DNA of 64,000 nucleotides from Parvibaculum sp039973015 (lineage in GTDB: Bacteria; Pseudomonadota; Alphaproteobacteria; Parvibaculales; Parvibaculaceae). The stretch is taken from positions 124,001-188,000 of the forward strand of contig NZ_JBDWLT010000010.1 in NCBI RefSeq assembly GCF_039973015.1, given 5' to 3'. Of the stretch, positions 1 to 7,864 are shown one piece after another (within the stretch, counting starts at the first letter, position 1; the number at the start of each line of letters is the position of its first letter). A program made the position numbers and the translations under genes. Below the pieces are notes generated by a model. It did not search any database, had not been told where the DNA came from, and saw only the letters and a program-made list of their open reading frames with translations.

Positions 1-1
1 G

Positions 2-1159
2 CGCCGTCATGCGCTGGACGGCGTACCTCTCTCCTGGAAAGACCTTTTCGACGTGGCGAACGAGGCGACGGCGGGCGGCTCGTTTGCGCTGAAAACCCGT
101 GTGCCCGCGCATGACGCCGAAGTCCTCGCCCGCGCAACGAGGGGAGGCGCGGTCTGCCTCGGCAAAACGACCATGACCGAGCTCGCTTTTTCGGGCCTCG
201 GCATCAATCCGAAATTCGGCACCCCCGCAAACCCCCATGACGGCAAGATCGAGCGCGTACCGGGCGGCTCCTCGGCGGGTGCAGGCGTTTCTGTTGCGAG
301 CGGGCTGGCGGCGGGCGCCATCGGCACGGATACGGGCGGCTCGGTACGCATTCCCGCCGCCTGGAACGGACTTGTCGGCCTCAAGACGACGGCGGGGCTG
401 CTGCCGCTGAGCGGCACCGTGCCGCTCTCGCCCAGCTTCGACACGGTGGGACCGCTGGCGAAGGACGTGCAGGACGCAAGCGCCCTTCTCGCGCTTCTCG
501 AAGGCAGACAGGCAAGGCCGGCCGTTGCGGCGGATCTCAACCGCCTCTCGCTCTGGCTGCCGGGAGGCGTCGGCTGGTCGGAGGTCGAACCGCAAATCGC
601 GAGCGCGCTCGATACCGCGATCCGCCGCCTTGTGCGCGCGGGCGTGAAGATCGTCGAACATGCCCTGCCCGAACTCGACGAGATACATGCGCTTGCCTGG
701 AATCCGAAGGCGAGCCGTCTCGTCGCGGAAGCCTATGCGCAATGGGGAGAAGTGCTTCGTGAAAATGAGAAGCTGATCTACCGCCCCGTCTTCGAACGTG
801 TGATGGCAGGCGAGAAGCTGATGGCAGGCGACCTTCTGCGCGCCGATTTGAGCCGCAGGGACATCACCGCGCGTTATCTGGCGGCGACGGCCGGCGTCGA
901 TGCCGTCCTCATGCCCTCCGTCGCCATTGCGCCGCCGCCCATCGCCGACCTCGAACCGGGCGGAGACGCCTATGGCCGGGCAAACCGCATGGCGCTGCGC
1001 AACACGACCATCGGCAACCAGCTTGGCCTCACTGCCATCTCCCTGCCTTGCGGACAGGATGACAACGGACTGCCTATCGGATTGATGCTGCAATCTGCTC
1101 CGTATACAGAACAAAGGCTTCTTTCCATCGGGCTTGCCGTCGAGCGCGCCCTGCACTGA
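2..1159 (+). CDS. Amidase signature family protein, 5'-truncated by window edge
   Basis: The reading frame is open to the first bases of the window, so the N-terminus is missing. The visible part starts with LDGVPLSWKDLFDV, the amidase-signature block carrying the catalytic Lys. It is followed by the Gly/Ser-rich stretch VPGGSSAGAGVSVASG with the cis-Ser and GTDTGGSVRIPAAWNGLVGLK-type sequence with the nucleophilic Ser, giving the Ser-cisSer-Lys triad of GatA-like amidases. About 385 residues are present, so little is lost. Family members hydrolyse amide bonds; the substrate cannot be told. It is unlikely to be GatA because there is no gatC or gatB neighbour, but this is not excluded. Confidence 0.85.
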   Translation, partial: RRHALDGVPLSWKDLFDVANEATAGGSFALKTRVPAHDAEVLARATRGGAVCLGKTTMTELAFSGLGINPKFGTPANPHDGKIERVPGGSSAGAGVSVASGLAAGAIGTDTGGSVRIPAAWNGLVGLKTTAGLLPLSGTVPLSPSFDTVGPLAKDVQDASALLALLEGRQARPAVAADLNRLSLWLPGGVGWSEVEPQIASALDTAIRRLVRAGVKIVEHALPELDEIHALAWNPKASRLVAEAYAQWGEVLRENEKLIYRPVFERVMAGEKLMAGDLLRADLSRRDITARYLAATAGVDAVLMPSVAIAPPPIADLEPGGDAYGRANRMALRNTTIGNQLGLTAISLPCGQDDNGLPIGLMLQSAPYTEQRLLSIGLAVERALH

Positions 1160-1173
1160 CGGCACCGACGAAA

Positions 1174-1203
1174 AAGGCCCCGGAAATTTCTCTCCGGGGC
1201 CTT
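1174..1203. terminator. Bidirectional intrinsic terminator between convergent genes
   Basis: Perfect 10-bp stem AAGGCCCCGG / CCGGGGCCTT (1174-1183 with 1194-1203) around a 10-nt loop. It is flanked by an A run on the left and a T-rich stretch on the right. It lies 14 bp after the amidase stop and 20 bp after the dehydrogenase stop on the other strand, so it can serve both. Confidence 0.8.
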
Positions 1204-1222
1204 GTCTTCTGGATGGCGCGGA

Positions 1223-3463
1223 TCAGTTGACCGGCTGCTGCCGGGCCCGATCCTCAAGCGCGCGCTTCTGCACATAGGAGAGGATCGCGTCGACATCTTC
1301 TTCCGACAAATGGTCGGCGAAGCTCGCCATGCCGTTGTCGGAAAGAATGCCGCCGCGCACGATGTCCTGAATATGTTCACGCGTGCTTTCGCCCATGCGG
1401 CGAAGATCGGGCGTGACACCCGGCGACACGGCCAGTGCGCCGTGGCAGAGCATGCAATAGGTCGAATAGGCGATCTCGCCCTGACGCACGGTTTCTTCCG
1501 ATGCCGTGAGCGGCGGCCATTCCGGGATCGACTGGTCAAGCATCGCAAGCTGGGGCAACTCACCCCCGCCTCCGATCTTGAAGGAGAGCAGACGTCCCTG
1601 ATTGCCATATTTGGCCGCGGCGGAAGTGCGCGCATCGCCCGAGACGATGTTCACGCCGCCCCAGCCCGCAAGCACCGTGACATATTGCTCGCCATCGACC
1701 GTATAGGTGATGGGCGGCGCAACGATGCCTGTCTGGATATGCTGAGCCCAGACCTGTTCGCCGGTATCGGCCTTGTAGGCATAGAGATAGCCGTCGGCCG
1801 TGCCCTGGAAGACCAGATTGCCCGCCGTCGCCAGCACGCCGCCATTGAGCGGCGCGGGATATTCAGCCTGCCACTTCACCTCGCCTGTCTTCGGATCCCA
1901 TGCCTTGAGATAGCCCTTCTCCATCGGCAGTTCCGGCAACGCGTTGATCGCGTCGATATAATCGGTCCAGTCGATGCCGGTGTTCCACCAGTTCTCTTTC
2001 GGCGTGAAGGCCTTTTCCGTCTTCCACTGTTCGCTGAGCGAATAAATGCCGGCGATATCCTGCGTCGGCAGATAGACGAGGCCTGTCTGCGGGCTATAGG
2101 CCATCGGATGCCAGTTATGCGCACCGTTGGCGGAAGGCAGCACAAAGGCAGTGCGGTCGCCATACTCGCCGTCGCCTGTTTCGACGGGACGGCCGGTTTC
2201 GAGATCGACATGACTTGCCCATGTCACGGTCGAGAACGGATCCGCCGAAAGCAGCTTCCCCGTTTCACGGTCGATCACATAGAAGAAGCCGTTCTTCGGC
2301 GCCTGCATGATGACCTTGCGCGGCTCGCCGTCGAATTCGAGTTCGGCAAGCATGAGCGGCTGCGTTGCGGTATAGTCCCAGTTGTCGCCGGGCGTCACCT
2401 GATAGTACCACTTCATACGGCCCGTATCGGCATCAAGCGCGAGGATCGACGAAAGATAGAGATTGTCGCCACCGCCGGGCGAGCGGATTTCGCGCGTCCA
2501 GGGCGAACCGTTGCCGGTGCCGACATAAAGCGTGTTGAGTTCGGGGTCATAGACCATCGCGTCCCACGCCGTACCGCCGCCACCGATCTTCCACCACTCA
2601 CCGCCCTTCCAGGTCGGCATTGCAGCTTCGAGTTCGGGATTTTCGACCGGCTTTTCGGGATCGCCCGGTACCGTGTAGAAGCGCCAGACCTGTTCGCCCG
2701 TTTCCGTATCATAGGCGGTGATATATCCGCGCACACCATATTCCGCGCCGCCATTGCCGATGACAACCTTGTCGCCGAAGACGCGCGGTGCGCCGGTGAT
2801 CGTATAGGGCGGCCCGGGGATCGTGTTCACCTCCCAGACGACCGACCCGTCATTTGAATCGAGCGCAAAGAGACGGCCATCGAAGCTCGCGACATAAACG
2901 CGGCCCTTCCAGACCGCAACGCCGCGATTGACGACGTCGCAGCAACCGTAGCGGCCCCATTCGCCCGGCACTTCAGGATCGAAGCGCCACAGCTCCTCGC
3001 CCGTCTTCGCATCGACCGCAATGGTGATGCCCCAGCTGAGCGACATATACATCGTGCCATCGACAACGATGGGCGTGGCCTCGAGACCGCGCGTCGTATC
3101 GGTGTCGAGCGACCATGCAAGCGAGAGCTGACCGATATTGCCGGGGGTGATCTGGTCGAGCGGCGAGTAGCGCTGCTCGCTATAGGTCCGCCCATGCGCA
3201 AGCCAGTTGCCCGGCTCCGCATCCGCATTGGCGATACGCTCGCTATCGACGCCTGCCGCGCCTTCCGCTTCGCCTGCGGGCGCGGGAACCGGCAATGCCG
3301 CCGTTTCCGCATCGGCCTGCTGGCTTTCTGCGGGTGGGGCTTCAGCGGAGGACGAAGCCTCCTCCATTCCGCCGCCGATGAACTGCCAGCCGATGAAACC
3401 GGCCAGCACCAGACCCGCCGCAGCATTGACCGCCACAGGCCACTTCCTTGCCATTTCCGCCAT
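1223..3463 (-). CDS. Membrane-anchored PQQ-dependent quinohemoprotein alcohol dehydrogenase
   Basis: 746 residues. A single N-terminal hydrophobic segment (about residues 10-30) acts as signal/anchor, then a Glu/Ala/Pro-rich linker, then an eight-bladed PQQ propeller. Family marks are the vicinal disulfide in YGCCDVVNRG (about residues 172-173), the catalytic Asp in GDNWDY (about 361) and repeated Trp-docking motifs such as W-x-TDTG-type blades (TGEELWRF, TGEQVWRF). The C-terminal domain carries a c-type heme site, CMLCH (about 670). Such enzymes oxidise primary alcohols or polyols in the periplasm and pass electrons to cytochromes or quinone. No pqq biosynthesis gene and no partner cytochrome lie adjacent. 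Substrate unknown. Confidence 0.9.
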   Translation of the reverse strand: MAEMARKWPVAVNAAAGLVLAGFIGWQFIGGGMEEASSSAEAPPAESQQADAETAALPVPAPAGEAEGAAGVDSERIANADAEPGNWLAHGRTYSEQRYSPLDQITPGNIGQLSLAWSLDTDTTRGLEATPIVVDGTMYMSLSWGITIAVDAKTGEELWRFDPEVPGEWGRYGCCDVVNRGVAVWKGRVYVASFDGRLFALDSNDGSVVWEVNTIPGPPYTITGAPRVFGDKVVIGNGGAEYGVRGYITAYDTETGEQVWRFYTVPGDPEKPVENPELEAAMPTWKGGEWWKIGGGGTAWDAMVYDPELNTLYVGTGNGSPWTREIRSPGGGDNLYLSSILALDADTGRMKWYYQVTPGDNWDYTATQPLMLAELEFDGEPRKVIMQAPKNGFFYVIDRETGKLLSADPFSTVTWASHVDLETGRPVETGDGEYGDRTAFVLPSANGAHNWHPMAYSPQTGLVYLPTQDIAGIYSLSEQWKTEKAFTPKENWWNTGIDWTDYIDAINALPELPMEKGYLKAWDPKTGEVKWQAEYPAPLNGGVLATAGNLVFQGTADGYLYAYKADTGEQVWAQHIQTGIVAPPITYTVDGEQYVTVLAGWGGVNIVSGDARTSAAAKYGNQGRLLSFKIGGGGELPQLAMLDQSIPEWPPLTASEETVRQGEIAYSTYCMLCHGALAVSPGVTPDLRRMGESTREHIQDIVRGGILSDNGMASFADHLSEEDVDAILSYVQKRALEDRARQQPVN

Positions 3464-3925
3464 GGACCTCCCCGTCCCTCTGGAATGCGCCCGAGGCGCC
3501 CTTATTTTGCGGAGTCAAACTCCGCCTTTTTAACAAGAGTATCCGATGTGCCCGGACCGGGAAACCCACCCCATACCTCTCCCGGCCTGTCCCGCCGGAG
3601 AGCCCCCGTTCGGAAAACGCGATGCAGCGCCGCTCACCATAAACAAGGTGCTTAAATTGTAGGCACTCCGTTTATGGTGCCGGAGAAACAGGCTTTAGTG
3701 CGGTATTTGCCGCCCTCGGCCATTGGATAGAGGCTCCCTTGCCGGTTTCGGCTTCGCGGGCGGCAGTGCTGGGGTGTCGCGATGCGGACCCGCATGGCCA
3801 TCACCTGACCCGCCTTCACAACAATCCCGGCCTCACAACAGGCCCGAACCGCACAACAGAAATGTGTGAGTGAGATGAGTTGCTCTGCAGCCATATCTCC
3901 GTGGACTGACTTTTCGAAAAGCGGT

Positions 3926-3942
3926 TGCACAGAATTTGTGCA
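3926..3942. promoter_or_regulatory. NtrC-type enhancer site upstream of glnK-amtB
   Basis: TGCACAGAATTTGTGCA is a perfect dyad with the form TGCAC-N7-GTGCA, the established NtrC recognition pattern. It lies about 118 bp upstream of the sigma-54 promoter, a usual distance for an enhancer. Together they predict induction of glnK-amtB under nitrogen limitation. Confidence 0.75.
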
Positions 3943-4059
3943 GCGCGGGGCAGCCCTTCTGGGCACGCTCTCCGCACAGCGGCAGGCGTCACCACAACAT
4001 CTACCGCAAAGCCGCCGGATTCCGCGAGATTCATTGCGGCAAAGACACCGCCTGCGCGC

Positions 4060-4073
4060 GGCACGGTTCTTGA
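4060..4073 (+). promoter_or_regulatory. Sigma-54 (-24/-12) promoter of glnK-amtB
   Basis: GGCAC-N5-TTGA fits the RpoN consensus (GGCAC-N5-TTGC) apart from the last base. The spacing between the GG and TG elements is exact. It lies about 120 bp before the glnK start codon, downstream of the NtrC-like dyad. Confidence 0.7.
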
Positions 4074-4192
4074 TTGTAAGCTGATGCCTGAGCTTGGACG
4101 CCCGCCTCTTTCCCGGGGGCGGCGTTGGGACCAGGCGGACAAACGTCGGCGGCACGAGGCCATTCCGGCGGCAGATTAAAGAGGAAACTCAT

Positions 4193-4531
4193 ATGAAGCT
4201 CGTTATGGCAATCATCAAGCCATTCAAGCTGGACGAAGTCCGAGAAGCCCTCACGGCGATCGGCGTCCAGGGCCTGACCGTGACCGAAGTTAAAGGCTAC
4301 GGACGACAGAAGGGTCAGACCGAAATCTATCGCGGCGCGGAATACGCGGTGAACTTCCTGCCGAAGCTCAAGATTGAAGTGGTCGTATCGACAGACCAGG
4401 CCGACAGCGTCGTTTCCGCCATCAGCGGTGCGGCCAAGACCGGCCAGATCGGCGACGGCAAGATTTTTGTGATTTCCGTCGAGCAGGTGTTGCGTATCCG
4501 CACCGGCGAAACGGACGCGGAAGCGCTTTAA
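4193..4531 (+). CDS. glnK: Nitrogen regulatory protein P-II
   Basis: 112 residues, the exact family length. It has the uridylylation loop with Tyr51 in GQTEIYRGAEYAV and the C-terminal signature GDGKIFVISVEQVLRIRTGE. P-II proteins are trimers that sense 2-oxoglutarate, ATP/ADP and, through uridylylation, glutamine. GlnK, when paired with amtB, docks on and blocks the ammonium channel. The ATG at 4193 follows AAAGAGG at good spacing; an upstream in-frame ATG has no ribosome site and would add non-family sequence. amtB begins 62 bp downstream, so the two are one operon under the NtrC/sigma-54 elements. It could be called glnB, but the amtB linkage favours glnK. Confidence 0.96.
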   Translation: MKLVMAIIKPFKLDEVREALTAIGVQGLTVTEVKGYGRQKGQTEIYRGAEYAVNFLPKLKIEVVVSTDQADSVVSAISGAAKTGQIGDGKIFVISVEQVLRIRTGETDAEAL

Positions 4532-4593
4532 TCCCTGTACGGATTAAAGACTTTCATATTTGGGGAAGGCAACCCTCTAACGAGAGAGGAACG

Positions 4594-5925
4594 ATGAGCA
4601 AGACTGGACGATACACAAAGATGGCGGGGATGGCGGGGCTCGCCGTGCTGGCCATGTCGGCACCTGCCTTTGCGCAGGAAGCCGAAGAAGCGTTTACGCT
4701 GAGTGCGCCGGAGACGGCTTACATTTTCAATACGCTGCTGTTCCTCATTGGCGGGTTCCTCGTCATGTGGATGGCAGCCGGCTTTGCCATGCTTGAAGCG
4801 GGCCTTGTCCGCTCCAAGAACGTCGCGATGCAGTGCACGAAGAACATCTCGCTCTTCGCCATTGCCACCATCATGTACTACCTGATCGGCTACAACCTGA
4901 TGTATGCCGGTGTGGACGGCGGCTATTTCGGCAGCATTTCGCTGTGGGGTGTCGATGACTCGGGCGGCGTCGCGGCTGACGGCACGGGCTACGCCTCTGC
5001 CTCGGACTGGTTCTTCCAGGTGGTCTTCGTGGCGACAGCCGCGTCGATCGTTTCGGGTACCCTTGCCGAGCGTATCAAGCTCTGGCCGTTCCTCCTCTTC
5101 ACGGTCATCCTGACGGGCTTTATCTACCCGATCCAGGGTGCCTGGCAGTGGGGCGGCGGCTGGCTCAGCGAGATGGGCTTCTCCGACTTCGCCGGTTCGA
5201 CGATCGTGCACTCGACGGGTGGCTGGGCCGCTCTGATGGGCGCGCTCATCCTCGGCCCGCGTATCGGCAAGTATGTGAAGGGTGGCGGCGTCAGCCCGAT
5301 GCCGGGTTCTTCCATGCCGCTCGCAACGCTCGGCACGTTCATCCTGTGGCTCGGCTGGTTCGGCTTCAACGGCGCCTCCCAGCTCGCTCTCGGCACGATT
5401 GCCGATGCGAACGCGGTCTCGACGATCTTCATCAACACGAACATGGCTGCCGCTGGCGGCGTAGTCGCGGCGATGCTGCTCACGCAGCTTCTCTACAAGA
5501 AGGTCGACATCACCATGGCGCTGAACGGCGCTCTGGCTGGCCTCGTGTCGATCACGGCTGAACCGCTCGCGCCGACCCTCGGCTGGGCACTCATCATCGG
5601 CGCCCTCGGCGGCGTGATCGTGGTGCTTACGGTTCCGCTCCTCGACAAGCTCCACATCGATGACGTGGTGGGTGCGATCCCGGTCCACCTCTTCTGCGGC
5701 ATCTGGGGCACGATGGCGGTTCCGCTGACCAATGGCGACACTTCCTTCGCTGTTCAGGCGACAGGCGTGATCTCCATCGGCATCTTCGTCGCCGTGACGA
5801 GCCTCGTGCTCTGGCTGGCCCTCCGCTTCACGATCGGCATCCGCTGCTCGGAAGAAGAGGAGATGATGGGTCTCGACAAGGCCGAAATCGGCGTCGAAGC
5901 CTATCCGGAGTTTACCGCCAGCTAA
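4594..5925 (+). CDS. amtB: Ammonium transporter AmtB
   Basis: 443 residues with an N-terminal signal peptide ending near PAFAQE and then eleven hydrophobic segments, as in Amt/MEP/Rh channels. The twin pore histidines are visible in DFAGSTIVHSTGGW and GAIPVHLFCG. The C-terminal cytoplasmic tail starting at IGIRCSEEEE is the GlnK-binding region. It conducts ammonium across the inner membrane. It follows glnK directly and ends before a strong intrinsic terminator, so glnK-amtB is a two-gene unit. Confidence 0.96.
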   Translation: MSKTGRYTKMAGMAGLAVLAMSAPAFAQEAEEAFTLSAPETAYIFNTLLFLIGGFLVMWMAAGFAMLEAGLVRSKNVAMQCTKNISLFAIATIMYYLIGYNLMYAGVDGGYFGSISLWGVDDSGGVAADGTGYASASDWFFQVVFVATAASIVSGTLAERIKLWPFLLFTVILTGFIYPIQGAWQWGGGWLSEMGFSDFAGSTIVHSTGGWAALMGALILGPRIGKYVKGGGVSPMPGSSMPLATLGTFILWLGWFGFNGASQLALGTIADANAVSTIFINTNMAAAGGVVAAMLLTQLLYKKVDITMALNGALAGLVSITAEPLAPTLGWALIIGALGGVIVVLTVPLLDKLHIDDVVGAIPVHLFCGIWGTMAVPLTNGDTSFAVQATGVISIGIFVAVTSLVLWLALRFTIGIRCSEEEEMMGLDKAEIGVEAYPEFTAS

Positions 5926-5937
5926 TACGCATCTCTC

Positions 5938-5964
5938 GGAACGGGGCCCCTCGGGTCCCGTTCC
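5938..5964 (+). terminator. GC-rich hairpin after amtB
   Basis: GGAACGGG pairs with CCCGTTCC plus inner pairs, 13 bp after the amtB stop. There is no U-tract, so on its own it is more an mRNA 3'-end structure than a terminator. Confidence 0.4.
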
Positions 5965-6019
5965 TCTCCCACGGCCGTAATGCCCTTGCCACCATTTCCG
6001 GGTATTTACGGCGACTCTG

Positions 6020-6052
6020 GAGCCCGCGGACCCCCTCCGCGGGCTCTTTTTT
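6020..6052 (+). terminator. Intrinsic terminator of the glnK-amtB operon
   Basis: Perfect 11-bp stem GAGCCCGCGGA / TCCGCGGGCTC around CCCCC, followed directly by TTTTTT. Textbook Rho-independent terminator in plus orientation. Confidence 0.9.
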
Positions 6053-6238
6053 ATGTGGCGTTTTCCGGCGCATCGACTGCACCCGCCACCCGCTCCGCTC
6101 TGCATAATAATTAACCCGTTTGCCTCGAAACAGGGGTCAAACGATAGGCAGATTTCCGGGGTGCTTCTTTTCTCCGCTTCACAAGATCGAGCTAATTCGT
6201 TGATCCCTCGCGCCCTGGCGAGTGCACACCGAATGGCA

Positions 6239-6255
6239 TGCATATTGATTGTGCA
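6239..6255. promoter_or_regulatory. Possible NtrC site upstream of the second amt gene
   Basis: TGCATATTGATTGTGCA differs from TGCAC-N7-GTGCA at one arm base. It lies about 130 bp before the second amt start. I could not find a clear sigma-54 promoter between the two, so function is uncertain. Apart from this, the gap 6053-6384 shows nothing. Confidence 0.4.
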
Positions 6256-6384
6256 AATCGCTGAATAATCAGGCCGCACACTCGGAACCGGAAACCGGCA
6301 GGGCGAAAAAGCGGCAGGCGTACCCGGAACAGGCCGACGAATGGCTGGCCGGATACATGGTGGCAACGAAAGGGAGACCTCTTC

Positions 6385-7641
6385 ATGGACGCGATTGAAT
6401 CCGCTGGCGCCGTGCCGGGCGCGGGCGCCGATGTGTTTTTTCTTCTCATGGGCGCAATCCTCGTCTTCGCGATGCATTCGGGCTTCGCCTTCCTCGAAGT
6501 GGGTACGGTGCGCCACAAGAACCAGGTGAATGCGCTGGTGAAGATCCTCGCGGATTTCGCCGTCTCGACCGTCGCCTATTTCTTCGTCGGCTATGCAGTC
6601 GCCTATGGCGTCGGCTTCTTCTTTTCCGCGGCGGTGCTGAGCGGCGATGCGGCAGCAGCAGGCGCAAGCTTTGCGCCGCAGGGTGCATCGCTCGTGAAGT
6701 TCTTCTTCCTCCTCACTTTCGCGGCCGCGATCCCCGCAATCGTTTCCGGCGGCATTGCCGAACGGGCCCGCTTCTGGCCACAGGCCATGGCGACGGCGAT
6801 CATCGTCGGTCTTGTCTACCCCTTCTTCGAGGGCCTCGTGTGGAATGGAAACTTCGGCCTTCAGGACAGCCTGGAGAACGCCTTCGGCGCGCCCTTCCAC
6901 GATTTCGCCGGCTCGATCGTCGTCCATGCCGTCGGCGGCTGGCTCGCCCTCGGCGCGGTCGTGATGCTCGGCCAGCGCCGCGGCCGCTATACCAGGGATG
7001 GCAAGCTCGTCGGTTTCCCGCCCTCGTCGATCCCCTGGCTTGCGCTCGGTTCCTGGCTTCTCTGCGTCGGCTGGTTCGGCTTCAACGTGATGTCGGCCCA
7101 ATCGCTTGAAAGCGTCTCGGGTCTCGTGGCCCTCAATTCGCTCCTCGCGATGGTGGGCGGCATCCTGATGTCGCTCGTCGCCGGCCGAAACGATCCGGGT
7201 TTCATCCATAACGGCGCGCTGGCCGGCCTTGTCGCCGTCTGCGCCGGCTCGGACGTCATGCACCCGCTCGGATCGCTTGTCGTCGGCGGCATCGCCGGGG
7301 CGCTCTTCGTCGTCATGTTCGAGGCCTGTCAGCGGCGCTTCAAGATCGACGATGTTCTCGGCGTCTGGCCCCTCCACGGGCTTTGCGGCCTCTGGGGCGG
7401 CATCGCGGCGGGAATTTTCGGCCTCACCGAACTGGGCGGGCTGGGAGGTGTGAGCTTCCTCAGCCAGCTTGTCGGGTCGCTGGGAGGCGCGCTCTATGCG
7501 GGCCTTGCAGGCTTCGCCCTCTACGCCATCCTCAAGGCCACGATCGGCATTCGCCTCAGCCAGGAGGAAGAGCATCGCGGCGCCGACCTTTCCATCCACA
7601 GGATCGGCGCAAACCCGGAAGCCGACATTCCTCCGCGCTGA
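6385..7641 (+). CDS. Second, divergent Amt-family ammonium transporter
   Basis: 418 residues with about eleven hydrophobic segments and both pore histidines (DFAGSIVVHAVGGW and GVWPLHGLCG), so it is probably a functional channel. It has no cleavable signal peptide and its sequence is clearly different from the neighbouring AmtB. The C-terminal tail IGIRLSQEEEHRGADLS keeps the GlnK-contact character. Tandem amt genes often differ in affinity or act as sensors; which applies here is unknown. It is transcribed separately, after the glnK-amtB terminator. Confidence 0.92.
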   Translation: MDAIESAGAVPGAGADVFFLLMGAILVFAMHSGFAFLEVGTVRHKNQVNALVKILADFAVSTVAYFFVGYAVAYGVGFFFSAAVLSGDAAAAGASFAPQGASLVKFFFLLTFAAAIPAIVSGGIAERARFWPQAMATAIIVGLVYPFFEGLVWNGNFGLQDSLENAFGAPFHDFAGSIVVHAVGGWLALGAVVMLGQRRGRYTRDGKLVGFPPSSIPWLALGSWLLCVGWFGFNVMSAQSLESVSGLVALNSLLAMVGGILMSLVAGRNDPGFIHNGALAGLVAVCAGSDVMHPLGSLVVGGIAGALFVVMFEACQRRFKIDDVLGVWPLHGLCGLWGGIAAGIFGLTELGGLGGVSFLSQLVGSLGGALYAGLAGFALYAILKATIGIRLSQEEEHRGADLSIHRIGANPEADIPPR

Positions 7642-7701
7642 AAAGAAACCGGTGCCCCCGCAGCCACTTTTAAGCTTCCGTTAAACGGCTGCTTGCGAGT
7701 C

Positions 7702-7739
7702 TGTGGATAAGGTGCGGGAATTCCACAGCTTTTTCCACG
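7702..7739. promoter_or_regulatory. DnaA-box cluster upstream of the dapC-like gene
   Basis: TGTGGATAA (7702-7710) is a perfect DnaA box. It is followed within 30 bp by two partial boxes, ending in TTCCACA and TTTTCCACG. It lies in the gap before a dapC-like/ftsK operon, about 50 kb from the putative origin, so it may be regulatory or DnaA-titrating. Confidence 0.4.
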
Positions 7740-7864
7740 GGGTGGGGCGGTTCACGTGACTGGACCGGCCCGCCCCCGGAAGCTAAGATCGCGCCGTTCC
7801 GCTCACCCCGGCCCCGCATCTTGTATGGCGGGTCCGATGCGCCACAGGACATTGCGCGATTCCC

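Larger units (their letters stand above)
3464..4192. other. 730-bp intergenic region between the dehydrogenase and glnK
   Basis: No convincing protein gene is seen; the open frames here lack ribosome sites and recognisable sequence. It holds a GCGGAGT-CAA-ACTCCGC hairpin followed by CTTTTT (3509-3531, plus orientation) just upstream of the dehydrogenase start, and the NtrC-type dyad and sigma-54 promoter listed separately. Confidence 0.6.

Noticed and set aside
1202..2857. Plus-strand 551-codon frame opposite the PQQ dehydrogenase
   Set aside because: Antisense shadow of a gene with clear catalytic motifs.
3852..3868. Second NtrC site upstream of glnK (GCACA ... TGTGT)
   Set aside because: The half-sites are spaced two bases too far apart for TGCAC-N7-GTGCA.
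3652..4163. Minus-strand frames in the glnK upstream region as genes
   Set aside because: They lie over the NtrC and sigma-54 sites, lack ribosome sites and have no recognisable sequence.
4528..7599. Minus-strand open frame of 1023 codons opposite both amt genes
   Set aside because: It mirrors the third-position bias of the two Amt genes and is rich in His/Glu/Arg low-complexity sequence, as expected of a shadow.
7751..7759. TTCACGTGA as a further parS site
   Set aside because: Only the 9-bp core matches; the flanks of TGTTTCACGTGAAACA are not kept.
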